A stretch of 64,000 nt of DNA from Erodium maritimum (GCA_963921825.1 OY997589.1:18001735-18065734), one strand, 5' to 3'. Shown: positions 24,256 through 36,888, counted from the first letter of the stretch. Notes: generated by a model from the sequence alone, not told the origin. Numbers and translations: made by a program.

Positions 24256-25180
24256 ATTTTTTTATCGGCAAAATTTATTAATGGAATAAGTTTTCAAAAT
24301 GAAAACTAGCCTAAGGGAGAACCTTTCATTACAAACAGGAGCATACCTCACCGGCGTCTTAAACCAGAACAACAGCTCAATCTATGGGTACACACAGGTC
24401 CTAAAACCTATATTTTGTTAACTTGAAGTACAACATATAGAAGGTCTGAACTTACCTAGATTTATCAAACATTAAGAACAAACAAAGGCCCTACAGGGGG
24501 CACCTAAACTAAACAACAAACCACACAAATAAAACGGAAGAAACAAAACCCCTCCGACAGAGTTACAACAGAAAATAACCCTTCGGCAGAACAACAGAGT
24601 CAACACACCCACACCCAGAACAAGCTGCCAGCAAGCTCCAAACCTCCCAACCCCGAAAAATCAAAACCCCTCCAAACCCTAACTCTTAGGAAGAAAAATC
24701 TTCCAATAGGGCACAAACCCAAACACCTCACTGCGGCCAACACCCGCAAAATTGTGGAGCCTCAACCACCCACTGTGGTTAAGGAGGGGAAGAAAAAGTG
24801 CTAAACGAGTTGAAGGGAGGAGGAAGGTTACCTGAAAGAACGGAGAAAGTGACCTCGAAGACGTCAGCAGCCAGGACCGAGAACCGACGAATCGCACCAC
24901 CGTTGACGGAACACACGACAACACTTGAGAGCAGCTGAAGAGGAGATGAGATCCACCCACGGATGCCCAGGCGACGAACAACCAACAGAGCCGCTACCAT
25001 CAACACACGAGGTTGGAAAGACGTCCCACTTCAAATCTGTGACGGGACGCACCAGGACCGAAGAAAGCAACACAGCGTGCTAATTAATCTCAGGACTGAG
25101 AGACAGAGGAGGCGAAAGTTCCAAAACTCAACAATCCCTACCAAAAATAATGAGAAACGTCGTCCCACTCGAAACCGAAT
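24256..25180 (-). mobile_element. LINE-like 3' end on the minus strand, cut by a gypsy LTR
   Basis: The left edge (TTTTTTTATCGGCAAAATTT) reads on the minus strand as TTAATAAATTTTGCCGATAA followed by A residues, a common end of plant L1-type retroposons. The remainder to 25180 is moderately GC-rich with minus-strand frames but no domain I can name. It stops abruptly at the gypsy LTR; the flank at 28071-28520 may be its continuation. Confidence 0.45.
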
Positions 25181-25914
25181 TGTCACGCCCCAAATCCGGT
25201 TTTGACCGGACTCGAGACGCGACTTAAGGAGAAAATGATTATAATAATAAAAGGACCTAAAACCAAATAAACCATCCGACTTTAGTTTACCAAAATGTCT
25301 CCAAATCACCACTTATAAAATAATCCTCCAACAAAGGGTTTACAAATGTCATAATAAGTCTTTAACAAAAGTTCATGACCACAAGACAAAGACCAACGTC
25401 TCTAAGCACCCGGACCCTAGAAGCTCCCTAGCCTCGAGTCCACTAGTCATCACGCTAACCTGTAAAACAGTCATAAACAGATAGGGGTGAGCTTACGCTC
25501 AGTAGGGAAAATGCATAACCAAGTTACCCTTTTTGTTCAACAATATGACTTCACAAATTTAGTTCAAATCTCAAATACGAAGAACTTCAACATTTTCATT
25601 GACTCGATAATGATCAAGGAAAATAAGGGAATCAATGCATTTCTTAAATAATCAACAAAGAATAGGGAGCTCAATTAATGTCGTGGGACATGAAGTCGCC
25701 ACCCTCCGATCCACAATACTCGTTGTGTCATGTCGGATTTTCCCTCGGTCCAGAGGAGACGCATGACATCACAAAGACGTTTAACGTCGGGGTTACCGTT
25801 AACAACCCCTAAGGGCGCTTATCGTCGGGATTCCCGGAAACGTCTCCAAAGGACCATATATCATAGGGAGCCACGGTAATACTCCCGCAGGATGCTTACA
25901 CTTAAGTGAAATAG

Positions 25915-26185
25915 CAAGAAATCAATCCCCGCAGGGTAAACCATCCAATTGCCCGCAGGCTCCGATAATCAATGCCTCACAGGGTCCAATAATCAATGCC
26001 CCGCATGGTCCAATAGTCGATGCCCCGCAGGGTCCAATAATCAATGCCCGCAGGCTCCAATAATCAATGCCCCGCAGGGTCCATAACCGTTGCCCGCAGG
26101 CTCAATAACCAATGTCCTGCAGGGTCCATAACCGTTATCCCGCAGGATCTGCCAAACAATGTCCCGCAGGGTCCATAACCAATCA
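25915..26185. repeat. About 28-bp tandem repeat in gypsy LTR
   Basis: Roughly nine to ten degenerate copies of a unit like CCCCGCAGGGTCCAATAATC followed by AATG. The equivalent LTR interval in the copies at 1455 and 60600 holds a different, 62-bp array, so the minisatellite has been replaced rather than inherited. Confidence 0.85.
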
Positions 26186-27009
26186 TAGAAATACACTCGT
26201 TCATCAATATGCACCACATGGGATTCATACCCATAATTACACTTACCGTTACTTACCACTTGCTCTCCACCGGTCAATCGATCACCTGATCGTACCTCCT
26301 CGGCACAACCAGTCGTACTCGATCAACCATTCAATCTTTTAAACATTCAATCAATCAACCAATGCTTCAGGCATTCAAGTTCAACATTCAAACATTCAAT
26401 CATGCATTCGATCATTCAAGCGCTCAAGCATGTATTCAATCTAGTTTCATTAGACTCTTGATTATCCTAATAATTAGCAACAAGCATGTGAGCTAACACA
26501 CAACTAATCCGAGGGCTCATCACGGCCTCTCTGCCAGTAAATCAATTCCCAAGTATTGAAAGCGAGTTACACTAGTGATTCTCATCCTAGGAATGCTTGC
26601 TAGACAATCCGATTATTAGTAATTGAAAGACATTTATTCTAGTTATTCGCATCCTACATGCAATTCTAGGACCTTTCCGGTTTTATTAACCTAATAGGCA
26701 TACTAGTAATGAAATACTCGGGTAGTTAGGACTTTCCCTACCTAGTGGTCTTCCTCTAAATACTCTGCTGAAAAGTCGATTAGCCTCTCCTCCGTTCTTC
26801 ACACGGGTCCCGGATTGGCCTTTGTCCCTCGATCTTGATTCCAAGGTCTTCCCTCCCTTCGTGCTCGGTCTCACAGTCTTGGAACACAATTAAACTCTAA
26901 TTAAAGTATAATCAACAAGCAAGTAAGTCCCAAAAACAACTCCAAAAGTTCAGTTCACAACAAAGATCGAATTTGATGAAAAACACCCCAAAAGACCCCA
27001 AAACTGATC

Positions 27010-27132
27010 TGCCACGGAATGGGTCACGGAGCCGTGACACCACCCGTCACGGATGACGTCACGGAACCGTGACGTGTGCCATCACGGAATCCCTCACGGA
27101 TTCGTGACGCCTCCCGTCACGGATCCGTGGCA
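27010..27132. repeat. GTCACGG..CCGTGAC palindrome array in gypsy LTR
   Basis: Several GTCACGG half-sites alternate with CCGTGAC, including GTCACGGAGCCGTGAC, GTCACGGAACCGTGAC and GTCACGGATTCGTGAC. The array is about 1.0 kb from the LTR 5' end. Confidence 0.85.
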
Positions 27133-28070
27133 GGTCTGGGCAGATTCGACCTTCTTCAACCTCCAACTCCTTTTCCACAAAAAATCCCAACCAAACTCCA
27201 TTTTCAGTCATTTCCAGCACCCAAAACAGTTAAATACCTCCAATACTCTTCTACCCATGGTAAGAATCAACAAACAAACAAGTTTCCAAGGATTTTCCAA
27301 ATCAAAATCAAACCAAAAACCCCATAAAACCCAAAGATTCCACTCAAACATCAACAAATACTTCTCAACAACATCATCTAACATTAACTCAAACAAAACC
27401 CAACAACTTCTAGCAAAATCAAGCAAAACCCATGAAATGAAAGTGCTTGGAATGGAAAGTTGAGGATACACATACCTCTAGGAAGATGAGAAGATGAAGT
27501 TGGGAGGGTTTTGGAGAAGGAATGATGAACAACTTGGATCAAGGAGCTCCCTTTTCCCTTTCTTCTTCTTCAAGACACCCTTGTTCTTCCTCCTCTCCTT
27601 TTCTCTCTCAAATTTCGGCTACAACAAGAAATATGAGCTGATTTTGGTCTTCCAATTCCTTAAAAGACCTATATTTGGGTAAAGACCAAAAGCCCCCTTA
27701 GATATTTTCCCCTTTAAAGGCCTTTAGGAGGGTACAATGGTCCAAGACCACTCCTTTTGTCTCATCCAATAATTTATGGACATGTGTCCATGTAGGGTCC
27801 TTTAGTCTCCAATTTAATTTCCAGCATATTAATTAATTTGGCTTTAGTCGATATAAAGTCCCATTTTGACCAAAGTTGACTTCCTCCAATATTATACTCA
27901 AAAGAACGGAAATGGCCCAATTAAGCCAACCGTGATGTCGGTTAAGCTTTTTGGGCCCCGGAAAAGCCCCGAGTGACTTCCTGAGTCATCGGTTGACTTT
28001 TCCGGCCGAAAGTCAAACTTGTCTTAAAAGTCACCAGTTCGACCGAGATCGACCGGGGGCGGTTCTTGAC

Positions 28071-28522
28071 GACCCGAAACCGGGAGAAAGATCGAGGAGA
28101 AGGCATCGGTTGAGGCCGAGGAGGAGGATCCGTTGATGGAGGCTTCATAGGCGGGGGCTTTGATGGCTTCCCCTTAGGACCTCAACAGATCCACAAGCTC
28201 GAGGGGAAGGAGATAGAAACGGCGATAGTGCTTGACCGCGAGTGGAGATGGGAGGACGGAACACCGTGGATTCTTTCTCCTCACCAATCCGAGAAGGGGT
28301 CCGGAGTAAAGGCGGTGTCCATGAAGAAGGAGGGGGTGGGGGTGCTGCTGGTGGTGGTGGTGTAGCGATAGGAGGTTGAGATGGTGCTAGTGAAGGTGAG
28401 CGACTTTGCCGTGAAGAGTTAGGGCGGGTTGCGGAGAGAGTCCTAACCACTACGGCGATTGAGTCTCTCATATTAAAAAATTGCGGTGGAGGTAATGGAA
28501 AAGACGGGAGGGACTGCTCCAA
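28071..28522 (-). other. Minus-strand frame of unknown origin beside the LTR
   Basis: A 125-codon minus frame (28145-28522) starting MEQSLPSFPLPPPQ is very rich in Pro and Ser and has no recognised domain. Its composition could be that of a LINE ORF1 linker continuing from 25180, or of a host proline-rich sequence. I would not call it a gene. Confidence 0.25.
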
Positions 28523-29045
28523 TAATAATGGTAACTAACATGAAGAACTCTATATCGAAAAGATTGACCAGAACCGGCTCTAGGGAGAATTGAGAGAGAG
28601 CTCTCAAATTTTTTATTCCTCCTCTAGTAGATATAATATGCACTGTTAAAATATATTTTAATTTTATATACTTTAAATTCATAAAATATCCGTTTTGAGT
28701 ATTCATTTTTCATTCCTCGCTTGTTTCAAAGTTTTCCTCTTTCAAATCACATCTTTTATTTTTGTAATTTCTCTCAAATTCCAAGTATCATAATAAAATC
28801 ATTATTTATAAAGAAAATAATAGTGAAACTTACCCTCAATCATATAATAACATGATCTCTGTGTATGTAATTATCAAAGTGTTTGCATTTTATAAGACAT
28901 ATCATAAGGAGTTGTTTGTACGAATCAACCTCCTTATTATATCATATTTAAAAAGATGTTAGTAAGTACTTTCATTATCAACATGGGTAAATCAAAGACC
29001 AACGAATATTACTCTTTTCCGCACAAAGGTGAATGAAACATTATA
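28523..29045. other. AT-rich spacer
   Basis: Lies between the gypsy-LTR flank and the 3' end of the lipase. It has no frames of note. The lipase 3' UTR should lie at its right edge. Confidence 0.4.
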
Positions 29046-32000
29046 TCAAGTGTGCCGGTCTTGAGGTAAGAGAAATATGCCCGAGGGTGCCAAGCGCGTA
29101 GCATTAACGTAATCTAGTGTACAATGAGCCGACACACCGGGCACCACCAACCCCATCACTCTAAACATCCGCATGAACCATCCTTCTGAGTATTCCTCTC
29201 CGTTGGTGAATCCGATTACGAAACTTCTTATTAACTCCCACCATGAAGTCACCATCATCGGAACAACGTTGCGTATGGAGAAGTACTTCTCACTTGGTTC
29301 CTCCGGAACAGTCTACACGACACATATAATGAACGTTATAACAACGTACGTAACAGTTGTTTGAGTTGAATCCAAAATATACAAGTGTTGTGCACTTTAC
29401 TTACCTCTACCTCGTAGAAGCTGTTGTAGTAAATACAAGTCCCGAAGTGCTTAAACATGAGAGCCGAATCATCCATAGGCAACCTAGGCACCATGTCATT
29501 GCAATAAACAAACCTCAAGTAGTTGACACCATGCTCTCTCAACTTCTTCTCCATGAACACCCCGAAGCACTCGTCCCCAACCCTAGGCTGTCCGAACGTG
29601 TACACTCCTTGGGTTCTCTCTAGTAACTCTTTCTCGTCGTGAAGAATCATGACACCCAGAAAAAGAATCGCCAGAGCGCCTCCTAAGCTGTGCCCGGTGA
29701 CCACAAACTTGGCTCTTTTGTTGTGGTTGAGAAGCCTCCTCAGCTCATCTCTGATGGCGTAGTAAGCGGGTGGGTTTCGTCGTCTTGGAATGAGTAGTCT
29801 TTGGGCCAACCGGTGCTCTTCTGCAACCCTAGAGCTTTCATGAAACCTCCATGAACGTTGCCTACGCTACTTATTCCGTACCAAGAGATGTCGAAATCGG
29901 AAGCCCAATCTTCAGCGAAAGGTGATGTGCCTCTGAAGGCCACAACTATTGTATCCTGCTCTTGACTTTCTTCATAGAACATCGAGGCTTGTGTTGTGGC
30001 CTTTTTTCTACAAGCTGCACTCAGGAAATAATGCAAGTCCATTGAATTATTTCAGCAATTAATCGCTTTTCCAACTCATGTAAAATTATTAATGATATGG
30101 ATTATTTGAACAAAATCGATATGGTAAGTGATATTAATCAAGAACATGTCAGACATAAACTAGTTCTAGTCGGATAACTTGTAGTCGTTAATCAATAAGT
30201 TATTATTTTTAACAAAGTATAAAATGAAATGAAGTATAAAATATTTGATATGATTTCATAGGATAAAGTTTAGTCACGTCGTAGATCGGATGTTGTAGAA
30301 TTGAAACGACTTTGTGATAACTTCACTTAGCATTATATTTAAAATATCTTACACACCATATATTAACGGTATGTTGACACCAAGTCCCTTATAGTTTAAT
30401 CAATATGTTGATATTACATTTAACAACGAAAATTTGAAAGTATTTTTTGTTCATGTAACCAGTTTATATTAATTCGTCTCATATTAGAAAACTAATTAAT
30501 AATTAGGTGGTATAAGAATTGAAATGGGTAGGCATCTGAAACATGTGAGCCAGGCAAGATAAAGCTACTTTTGTAACATCGCAACTAGTTTAATGGTCAC
30601 TTCTGAAAGCATGTTAGGGCATCAATGAAGTATAGAGAGGTTTGTATATGTATAATGTATTACCATTCCAAAAGTCAAAGGAGCCCAAGAAGTGCATCTT
30701 CCATTGATCCTCAACGACAGCTTTGACAAAGGCAGGATTCTCATAAGAAAGTTTGGAAGCCATCACTGCTAGCACGGGATAGTACCTAGATAGAGTAGTG
30801 CAGTATTTAATTAAGTAAATAGTTTGGTTTGGAGATGATAATTAATAAGGATTAGAAGTGAAGTTGATTATTCATAGACAATCCAGCACCTGCTGTCTCC
30901 TTGTTTGATGTTGCTGTCTAGCTCCCATCGCTTGTCTTGACATCCTATGTACGATAAATATGTTGACGACTCACTCTTTGGTATCACCAACTTTCCTACA
31001 ATTTGACTAATAAACTTCGGATCAAATTTATTTAATTGTAATTCACTTTATATATAAATGTGTATGTCTTAATTAGTCTTGGACTAAAAAATTAAAAGCA
31101 AAAGCAAAGAATAAAGTGTAAGAAATGGCAGTGACTCCTCTTATTAGCATCAAAGGAAGGGAAGGGACCCTTTTTCCTTTAGTGACAAGCAACACTATCT
31201 TGATCCATCCAGCTCATAAATAAGGAACATAATCCATATCAGATAAGATTATGAGATGACTTTGATTACAATAATGGTCCCATTACTTGCATAATAATGG
31301 CCCAATCTTTTCTAATAAAAGTGTTACACACCCATCTCCATAACTTTTATTTTTATTTTTTCATATAAAAGCAAGGGATGGTACATATGCCTTATATACT
31401 ATGGTTTGACAAAAGACCTCCAATATTCTCCTCTTCTTTAATAATTTGTTTTAATTAAACTTATTTGTACTTCTGATTATAGGATACAAACTTACAAGTT
31501 AATATCTTTTAATTCAAAGCTCAAACCCCACTCACTCCTCAACCATGTACATAAGAAAAACCTAATATTCAAAAGGTTCTATTATTAAAGTTACCTAGTT
31601 TGTAGTCAGAGATCAGATAAAGTCTTGCACATCCTAAAAATACACTTATGATAAATTTACAAAATAATAATTCAACTTTTCAGTCTCATTTTTATAGGTC
31701 GTGTAGTTTTATAGAACAAGTTTCTTCAAATAAGTACATAATTTTTAATTAAATTTAAAGTATCAATATTTTGTCACACTAAGTTTGTTTTTACAATCTG
31801 AATAGTGAGAGTATAGTAGTGGTGATCATACAATAAGGCACAAAATAATATGTTTAATTTTTGGATAATATATATAGTTCACAACAAGAAAATAAGAGTA
31901 GGAGGAACCTTGGAAGAAATTAAGAAGGAGGCGAGGCAAATTACGATTGGCTTGAAGAAGGTTGAGGCACATCTCAAAGGCGGAGCCAACGGAAGCCATG

Positions 32001-32224
32001 GGCCTGGCGGCGAAGAAGAGCAGTTTCTGGGCCACGACGGACAGGAATATCAACCACTGGCGGTGGAAGCTCTCCCGGTTCTTCGCCGGAGCGTCAACAA
32101 ATTTCCTCTCGTCGATGTCGCTTTGGAACAAAATGCGAAACAGATCCACGAAACCCACTTCGTCCGCATCGAGCACCATGTAACTGCTCGGATAATTCAT
32201 GTTGCACTTGCACTCCATATTCAT
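29046..32224 (-). pseudogene. Class-3 lipase (oil-body-lipase type), 5 exons, one frameshift
   Basis: Exons on the minus strand: 31909-32224, 30890-30995, 30664-30785, 29405-30014 and 29046-29312, all with GT..AG introns. About 473 residues would result if one missing base in exon 4 is discounted. Recognisable blocks in order: ESFHRQWLIFLSVVAQKLLF (exon 1), YIGCQDKRWELDSNIKQGDS (exon 2), [15 protein letters not shown] (exon 3), [20 protein letters not shown], then [14 protein letters not shown] with the nucleophile Ser, and [10 protein letters not shown] with the likely catalytic Asp (exon 4), and PGVSAHCTLDYVNATRL with the catalytic His (exon 5). This is the layout of plant OBL1-type triacylglycerol lipases, which act on lipid droplets. 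Exon 4 changes frame between SFQDDE and NPPAYYA (about 29770-29785), upstream of the catalytic Ser. ATG 32224 (MNMECK) is preferred; 32218 is possible. A copia element sits 14 bp upstream. Confidence 0.88.
29766..29790 (-). other. Frameshift site in lipase exon 4
   Basis: The frame of the first half of exon 4 (ending [11 protein letters not shown]) and that of the second half (beginning [13 protein letters not shown]) differ by one base here. Counting the whole exon (610 bp) also shows one base too few for the phase-0 junction with exon 5, so a single-base deletion is the simplest reading. A sequencing error cannot be excluded. Confidence 0.8.
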
Positions 32225-32237
32225 TAATATGCCTAAT

Positions 32238-32488
32238 TGTGAAAACAGAGAAAGCACAAGTAATTCTGTAAAGCTTGATATATTATTGAGCAAAGTGATG
32301 TGGCTTATATAGCCTACACAACAACACTGTAACCGAAAACAAAGATAATGGAGAAAAGATAGGAAGCATAATCCTATCTCATACTAACAACCAAATAGGC
32401 TAAATAAATACCTGAAGACTAGGATTATTGAATAACAACAAACTAAAAATAGCATAACTAAAGATAGCATACGATTAAAAACCAACAA
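32238..32488 (-). repeat. Copia 3' LTR (251 bp)
   Basis: Near-identical to 36634-36883. Adjoins the polypurine tract on its inner side and the lipase 5' leader on its outer side. Confidence 0.95.
32304..32311 (-). promoter_or_regulatory. TATA box in copia 3' LTR facing the lipase
   Basis: The minus strand reads TATATAAG within GGCTATATAAGCCACATC. In the 5' LTR this would drive the element; here, in the 3' LTR, the same box lies about 80 bp upstream of the lipase ATG and points into it. Transcription would start near 32275 and give a 5' leader of about 50 bases. Confidence 0.6.
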
Positions 32489-32525
32489 ATTCCTCCCCTT
32501 AAACTGAAAAAGCTGAGCATTCAGT

Positions 32526-35500
32526 TTAATCTCCTTGAACTGTTATTCCAAGAAGATCTCGCAGCTTGGTAAAGGTCTCCAACTTCTCTGGCTTTGTCAT
32601 GATGTCTGCAACCTGATTTTCTAACCCACAAAATACTAGCTTCACAGTTTCTTGAAGAGTAAGCTCACGGAGATAATGAAATCTTACATCGATATGTTTT
32701 GTTCTTCTATGCATCATCGGGTTTTTCGAGAGCTTAATAGATGAGCTGTTATCACAAAAAATGTCAAGACACTCACATTGCTTGGAGGTTAATTGTTCAA
32801 GAATCCCTTTCAACCAAACACCATGGCAGGCACATGAGGTTGCAGCTACATACTCGGCTTCCGTTGATGATAAAGTGACTATGGCTTGCTTCCTTGAACT
32901 CCAACTAATTGCTGCTTCGCCTAATAAAAACACATAGCCAGAGGTGCTTTTCCGGTCATCGACGTCTCCGACGTAATCACTATCAGTATATGCCTTCATC
33001 TTTAACTGAGAATCTCTTCTATAGAACATCCCAAAATCCAGCGTGCCTTTTAGATATCGCAATGCTCTCTTTGCTACCTGCATGTGTTCTTCTCTTGGTT
33101 TTGCCATAAAACGAGATAGTAAACAAATAACATACATCATGTCAGGCCTCGTGACTGTCAAGTACATTAAACTGCCCACTAATTGCTTGTATAAGGTGGC
33201 ATCGACTTCTTTTCCCACACCTTCCTTTGAGAGCTTTGTTCCTGGGACTATGGGATTCTTGACAGGATTGCAATCCCACATATTGAACCTTTCCAGCACC
33301 TCCCTCGCATATTTTTTTTTTGACATAAATGAATTCCTTTTGAGCTTTGATGTACTTCCACGCCAAGAAAGAATCTCATCATGCCAAGGTCAGTCATTTC
33401 AAATTCTTGCTTCATTGAAAGCTTGAAATTTTCACACAAAGCACTATCATTTCCAGCATAAATCAAATCATCAACATAGAGGCTTACCAGGATGACTTTT
33501 ACTCCAATCCTTTTGATGAACAGGGTGTGATCATAGTCGCTTTTCTCAAAGCCAGCACGTTTGAAATAGCACTCAACCCGGCTGAACCATGCCCTTGGAG
33601 CCTGCTTCAGTCCGTATAGAGCTTTGTTGAGTCGATAGACTTTGGTCTCTTCACCCTCCTTGATAAACCCTTCCGGTTGAGCTACGTACACCAATTCCTT
33701 CAGTTCACCATATAAAAAAGCGCTCTTCACATCTAAATGGTATACATTCCAGCCTTGTTGCGCTGCTACAGCCAGTAGAGTTCTGATGGTGTCCCACCGA
33801 GCTACTGGTGCAAACACTTCGTCGTAATCGACTCCCTCCTTTTGAGCGTACCCCTTTACGACCAACCTTGCTTTGTATTTTTCAACTTTTCCATCTTCAT
33901 TTAGTTTGGTCTTAAAGACCCATTTAACTCCAATTGCTTTTGCACCTGGTGGAAGAACTACAAGCTCCCAAGTTTTGTTTTTCTCGATAGCTTGTAATTC
34001 ACACCTCATTGCCTCCATCCATTTTTCTTCTTTTGCAGCTTCAACAAAGCTTGTGGGATCATTATGGGAAATAAATAATGCCATACCTGCCTCAATTTCT
34101 CCTTCTGACAAGCTTGCTCCAGTTTCATAGTCAAGCAACCAAGATGGTTCTTTTCTATTTCTTGTTGGCCGTCTAGATGAAATTTCAGAGTCACCTTCTT
34201 CTGCTACAAGTTCTTCAATTTCAGAGTTACCTTCTCTTGCTGCAGGTTGTTCTTCAATTTCACGGTCTCCATCTCCTTCTACTTCAATTGTTGTTTCTTC
34301 ATCTCCTTCCCAATGCAAACTGTCAGACACAAAATCTGTATCTTTTGTGCTTCAGTCCCATGCCTCATCCTCTTCAAATACAACGTCCCGACTGATAATT
34401 ATTTTCTTTTGAATTGGATCATATAGTCGGTAAGCTTTTGATTATTCGCTTACTCCAAGCAAGATGCATTTGCGGCTTCTATCGTCAAGCTTCGTCCTTC
34501 GTTGTTCAGGTACATGTACATGGCCAATGCACCCAAACACCCTGAAATAATCAACAGTGGGTTTGATCCCACTCCAAGCTTCTTCTGGTACCATATCTTG
34601 TACAGCATTTGCACAGCTTCTGTTCAGTACATGAGACGTCCATTTTGCAGCTTCAGGCCATAGTTTCTTGGGCAATTTCTTCTCCGTGAGCAGGCATCGG
34701 ACCATGTTCATTATGGTGCGGTTCTTCCTCTCCGCTACCCCATTTTGTTGTGGGGTGTATCCAGCAGTCAATTGCCTTTTAATTCCATGTTCCTCACAAA
34801 AACGATTAAAAGGATTCGAAGTAAATTCTCCTCCCCTGTCAGTTCTCAAACATAGTACATGTTTTCCAATCTCCTTCTCAACATAGGTTTTGAATATCTT
34901 AAACATATCAAAAGCTTCACTCTTATGTGATAAAAAGTATATCCAAGTCTTGCGTGTATAATCATCAACAAGAACAAACATATACCTTTTGCCACTGTGA
35001 GAAGTAGGAGATATAGGACCACACAAGTCCGCATGAATCAATTGAAGCTTCTCCGAGGCCCGCCACTGGCTTTTCTTCGGGAAGGCGTCCCGATGTTGCT
35101 TTCCGATGTTGCATACTTCACATACTCTGGTTGTGTCTTTGAGTTGCGGTAACCCTTTCACCATTTGTTGTCTTTGCATGAGTTTGATTGCCTGGTTGTT
35201 CAAATGGCCAAACCGTCTATGCCAGAGCTTTGTTGTGTTGTCATCTTCGACCTTCAGACATTGGTTCACATGAGATTTCATGACTGCAACTACCATGAAC
35301 ATGCGATTCATAGTCATTCTGGTATTCACAATCAACCCCTTTTGAGCATGATAAATCTTGCACGTTCCTGCTTCAATCACAATGGTTACTCCCTTCTCTT
35401 GGAGCTGCCCAATGCTCAACAGATTATTAGTTAAATCAGGAACAAAATACACATCAGTAACTATTTGAGTCAAACCTTCAACCTCAAATTTAATGTTTCC

Positions 35501-36535
35501 TTTTCCCATGACAGACATTCTCGAACTATTTCCCAACTTCACAGTTTGTCTGAAGCTATCATCAAATTCAACAAACCAATTTTTGTTACTGGTCATATGG
35601 TTTGAACAACCAGAATCAAGAAACCATACCCCTTTGTTGTCAGTCTCCAGGATCTGTGTGTGCGCCATCAAAAGCAATTCCTCACTTTCATCAAATTCAA
35701 CATAGTTTGCTCCATTTTCTAAGTTAGGACATTCGTATTGAAAATGTCCTAACCTGTGGCATCTGAAGCATTCGACGGAGGCTCGACTGTAACTTGGTCT
35801 AGCTCGCCCTCTGCCCCTTGAACCGTTGACGCCTCCTCTTGCAAAGTTATTTCTTCCTCTGCCTCGCCCAAAGTTGTAATCATTTTCAACTTTCAGTACT
35901 TGTTCTTCAGCTCCCTTAGGCCTTACTTTCTGCTCATGCACAAGCAGTGAACTTTGTAGCTCGTCCACCGTAAGTTGATCGATGTCTTTGGACTCTTCTA
36001 TCGAACAAACAACAAAGTTGAAATTCTCTGTCAATGTTCGAAGAATTTTTTCAACGATCTTGACATCATCCATATCCTCCCCACAATTTCTCATATCATT
36101 TGCAGTGACCATCACCCTTCCAAAGTAGTCTGTCACTGATTCTCCCAGCTTCATCTCTAAGGTTTCAAACTCCCTTCGAAGCCTTTGTAATTGTGCACGC
36201 TGCACTCTTGCACTCCCTTGGTACTTAGCTTTCACGGACTCCCATAACTGTTTTGCAGTGTCCTTCTTAGTGATAGTTTTAAGAATGGACTTGTCAATGG
36301 CCTGAAATAGATAATTTTTCGCTTTCAGGTCTTTGAGCCTTTCCTCGTCCAGAGCTTTTTGTTGCACGGCTGTCAACACCTCATCTTCTTTAGGCTCCTT
36401 GTAGCCTACTTGAACCACACTCCAATATTCTTTTGAGCGGAGCAAATTCTCCATGATCATACTCCAATGATCGAAATCTCCGTCAAATTTTGGCACACAT
36501 GGTGCTGCAAAATTGTTTGATTCAGCAGCCATCAC
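32526..36535 (-). pseudogene. Copia gag-pol with two nonsense codons and one frameshift
   Basis: A minus-strand polyprotein of about 1,335 codons. The first open segment (36535-34442, 697 residues) holds gag with zinc knuckle CFRCHRLGHFQYEC, protease motif WFLDSGCSNHM, the pre-integrase LWHRRFGHLNN, and integrase with DLCGP, DDYTRKTW, RTDRGGEF and PQQNGVAERKNRT. TAA at 34442-34444 and TGA near 34354 then interrupt the same frame. The next segment (34330-33248) carries RT: VKWVFKTKLNEDGKVEKYKA, HLDVKSAFLYGEL and VSLYVDDLIYAGND. A run of ten A (minus strand) near 33310-33320 shifts the frame by one base, after which RNase H (33326-32526) continues with SDYVGDVDDRKSTSGYVF, STEAEYVA and HIDVRFHYLRE. 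All domains remain recognisable, so decay is recent. Confidence 0.93.
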
Positions 36536-36633
36536 ACACTTTCACTCACTCACTCGTGTTTTAAACACTTTCACTCACTCAGTGTTTCACTCACTTACCC
36601 TCTCAAGCCCCTTATGATTGCTTTGATACCAAA

Positions 36634-36883
36634 TGTGAAAACAGAGAAAGCACAAGTAATTTTGTAAAGCTTGATATATTATTGAGCAAAGTGATGTGGC
36701 TTATATAGCCTACACAACAACACTGTAACCGAAAACAAAGATAATGGAGAAAAGATAGGAAGCATAATCCTATCTCATACTAACAACCAAATAGGCTAAA
36801 TAAATACCTGAAGACTAGGATTATTGAATAACAACAAACTAAAAATAGCATAACTAAAGATAGCATACGATTAAAAACCAACA
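36634..36883 (-). repeat. Copia 5' LTR (250 bp)
   Basis: Flanked outside by CTAAT and inside by the PBS (plus strand CTTTGATACCAAA at 36621-36633). Differs from the other LTR by a C/T change near 36660 and an indel. Confidence 0.95.
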
Positions 36884-36888
36884 CTAAT

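Larger units (their letters stand above)
25181..28070 (-). mobile_element. Gypsy (Tekay/Del-like) LTR, about 2.9 kb, probably solo
   Basis: Left end TGTCACGCCCCAAATCCGG; right end GGGGGCGGTTCTTGAC, in which the expected TTACA is mutated. Neither a PBS nor any coding sequence adjoins either end, so it is probably a solo LTR. No target duplication is recognisable, perhaps because the right terminus has decayed. Confidence 0.85.
32238..36883 (-). mobile_element. Complete copia retrotransposon (4646 bp), recent insertion
   Basis: LTRs are at 32238-32488 and 36634-36883 (251 and 250 bp), starting TGTGAAAACAGAG and ending AACCAACA; they differ at only a couple of positions. The 5-bp target duplication CTAAT (32233-32237 and 36884-36888) is perfect. 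PBS TGGTATCAAAGC lies next to the 5' LTR, and a polypurine tract AAGGGGAGGAATT next to the 3' LTR. Coding runs on the minus strand. It inserted in the lipase 5' UTR in the same orientation as the gene. Confidence 0.96.

Noticed and set aside
25915..26185. The 28-bp array as a CRISPR-like array
   Set aside because: Units are contiguous without unique spacers, in a plant LTR; it is a minisatellite.
31826..32293. Extended lipase start within the copia LTR
   Set aside because: The apparent upstream start is a TTG in the LTR, not an ATG; ATG 32224 lies in original gene sequence.
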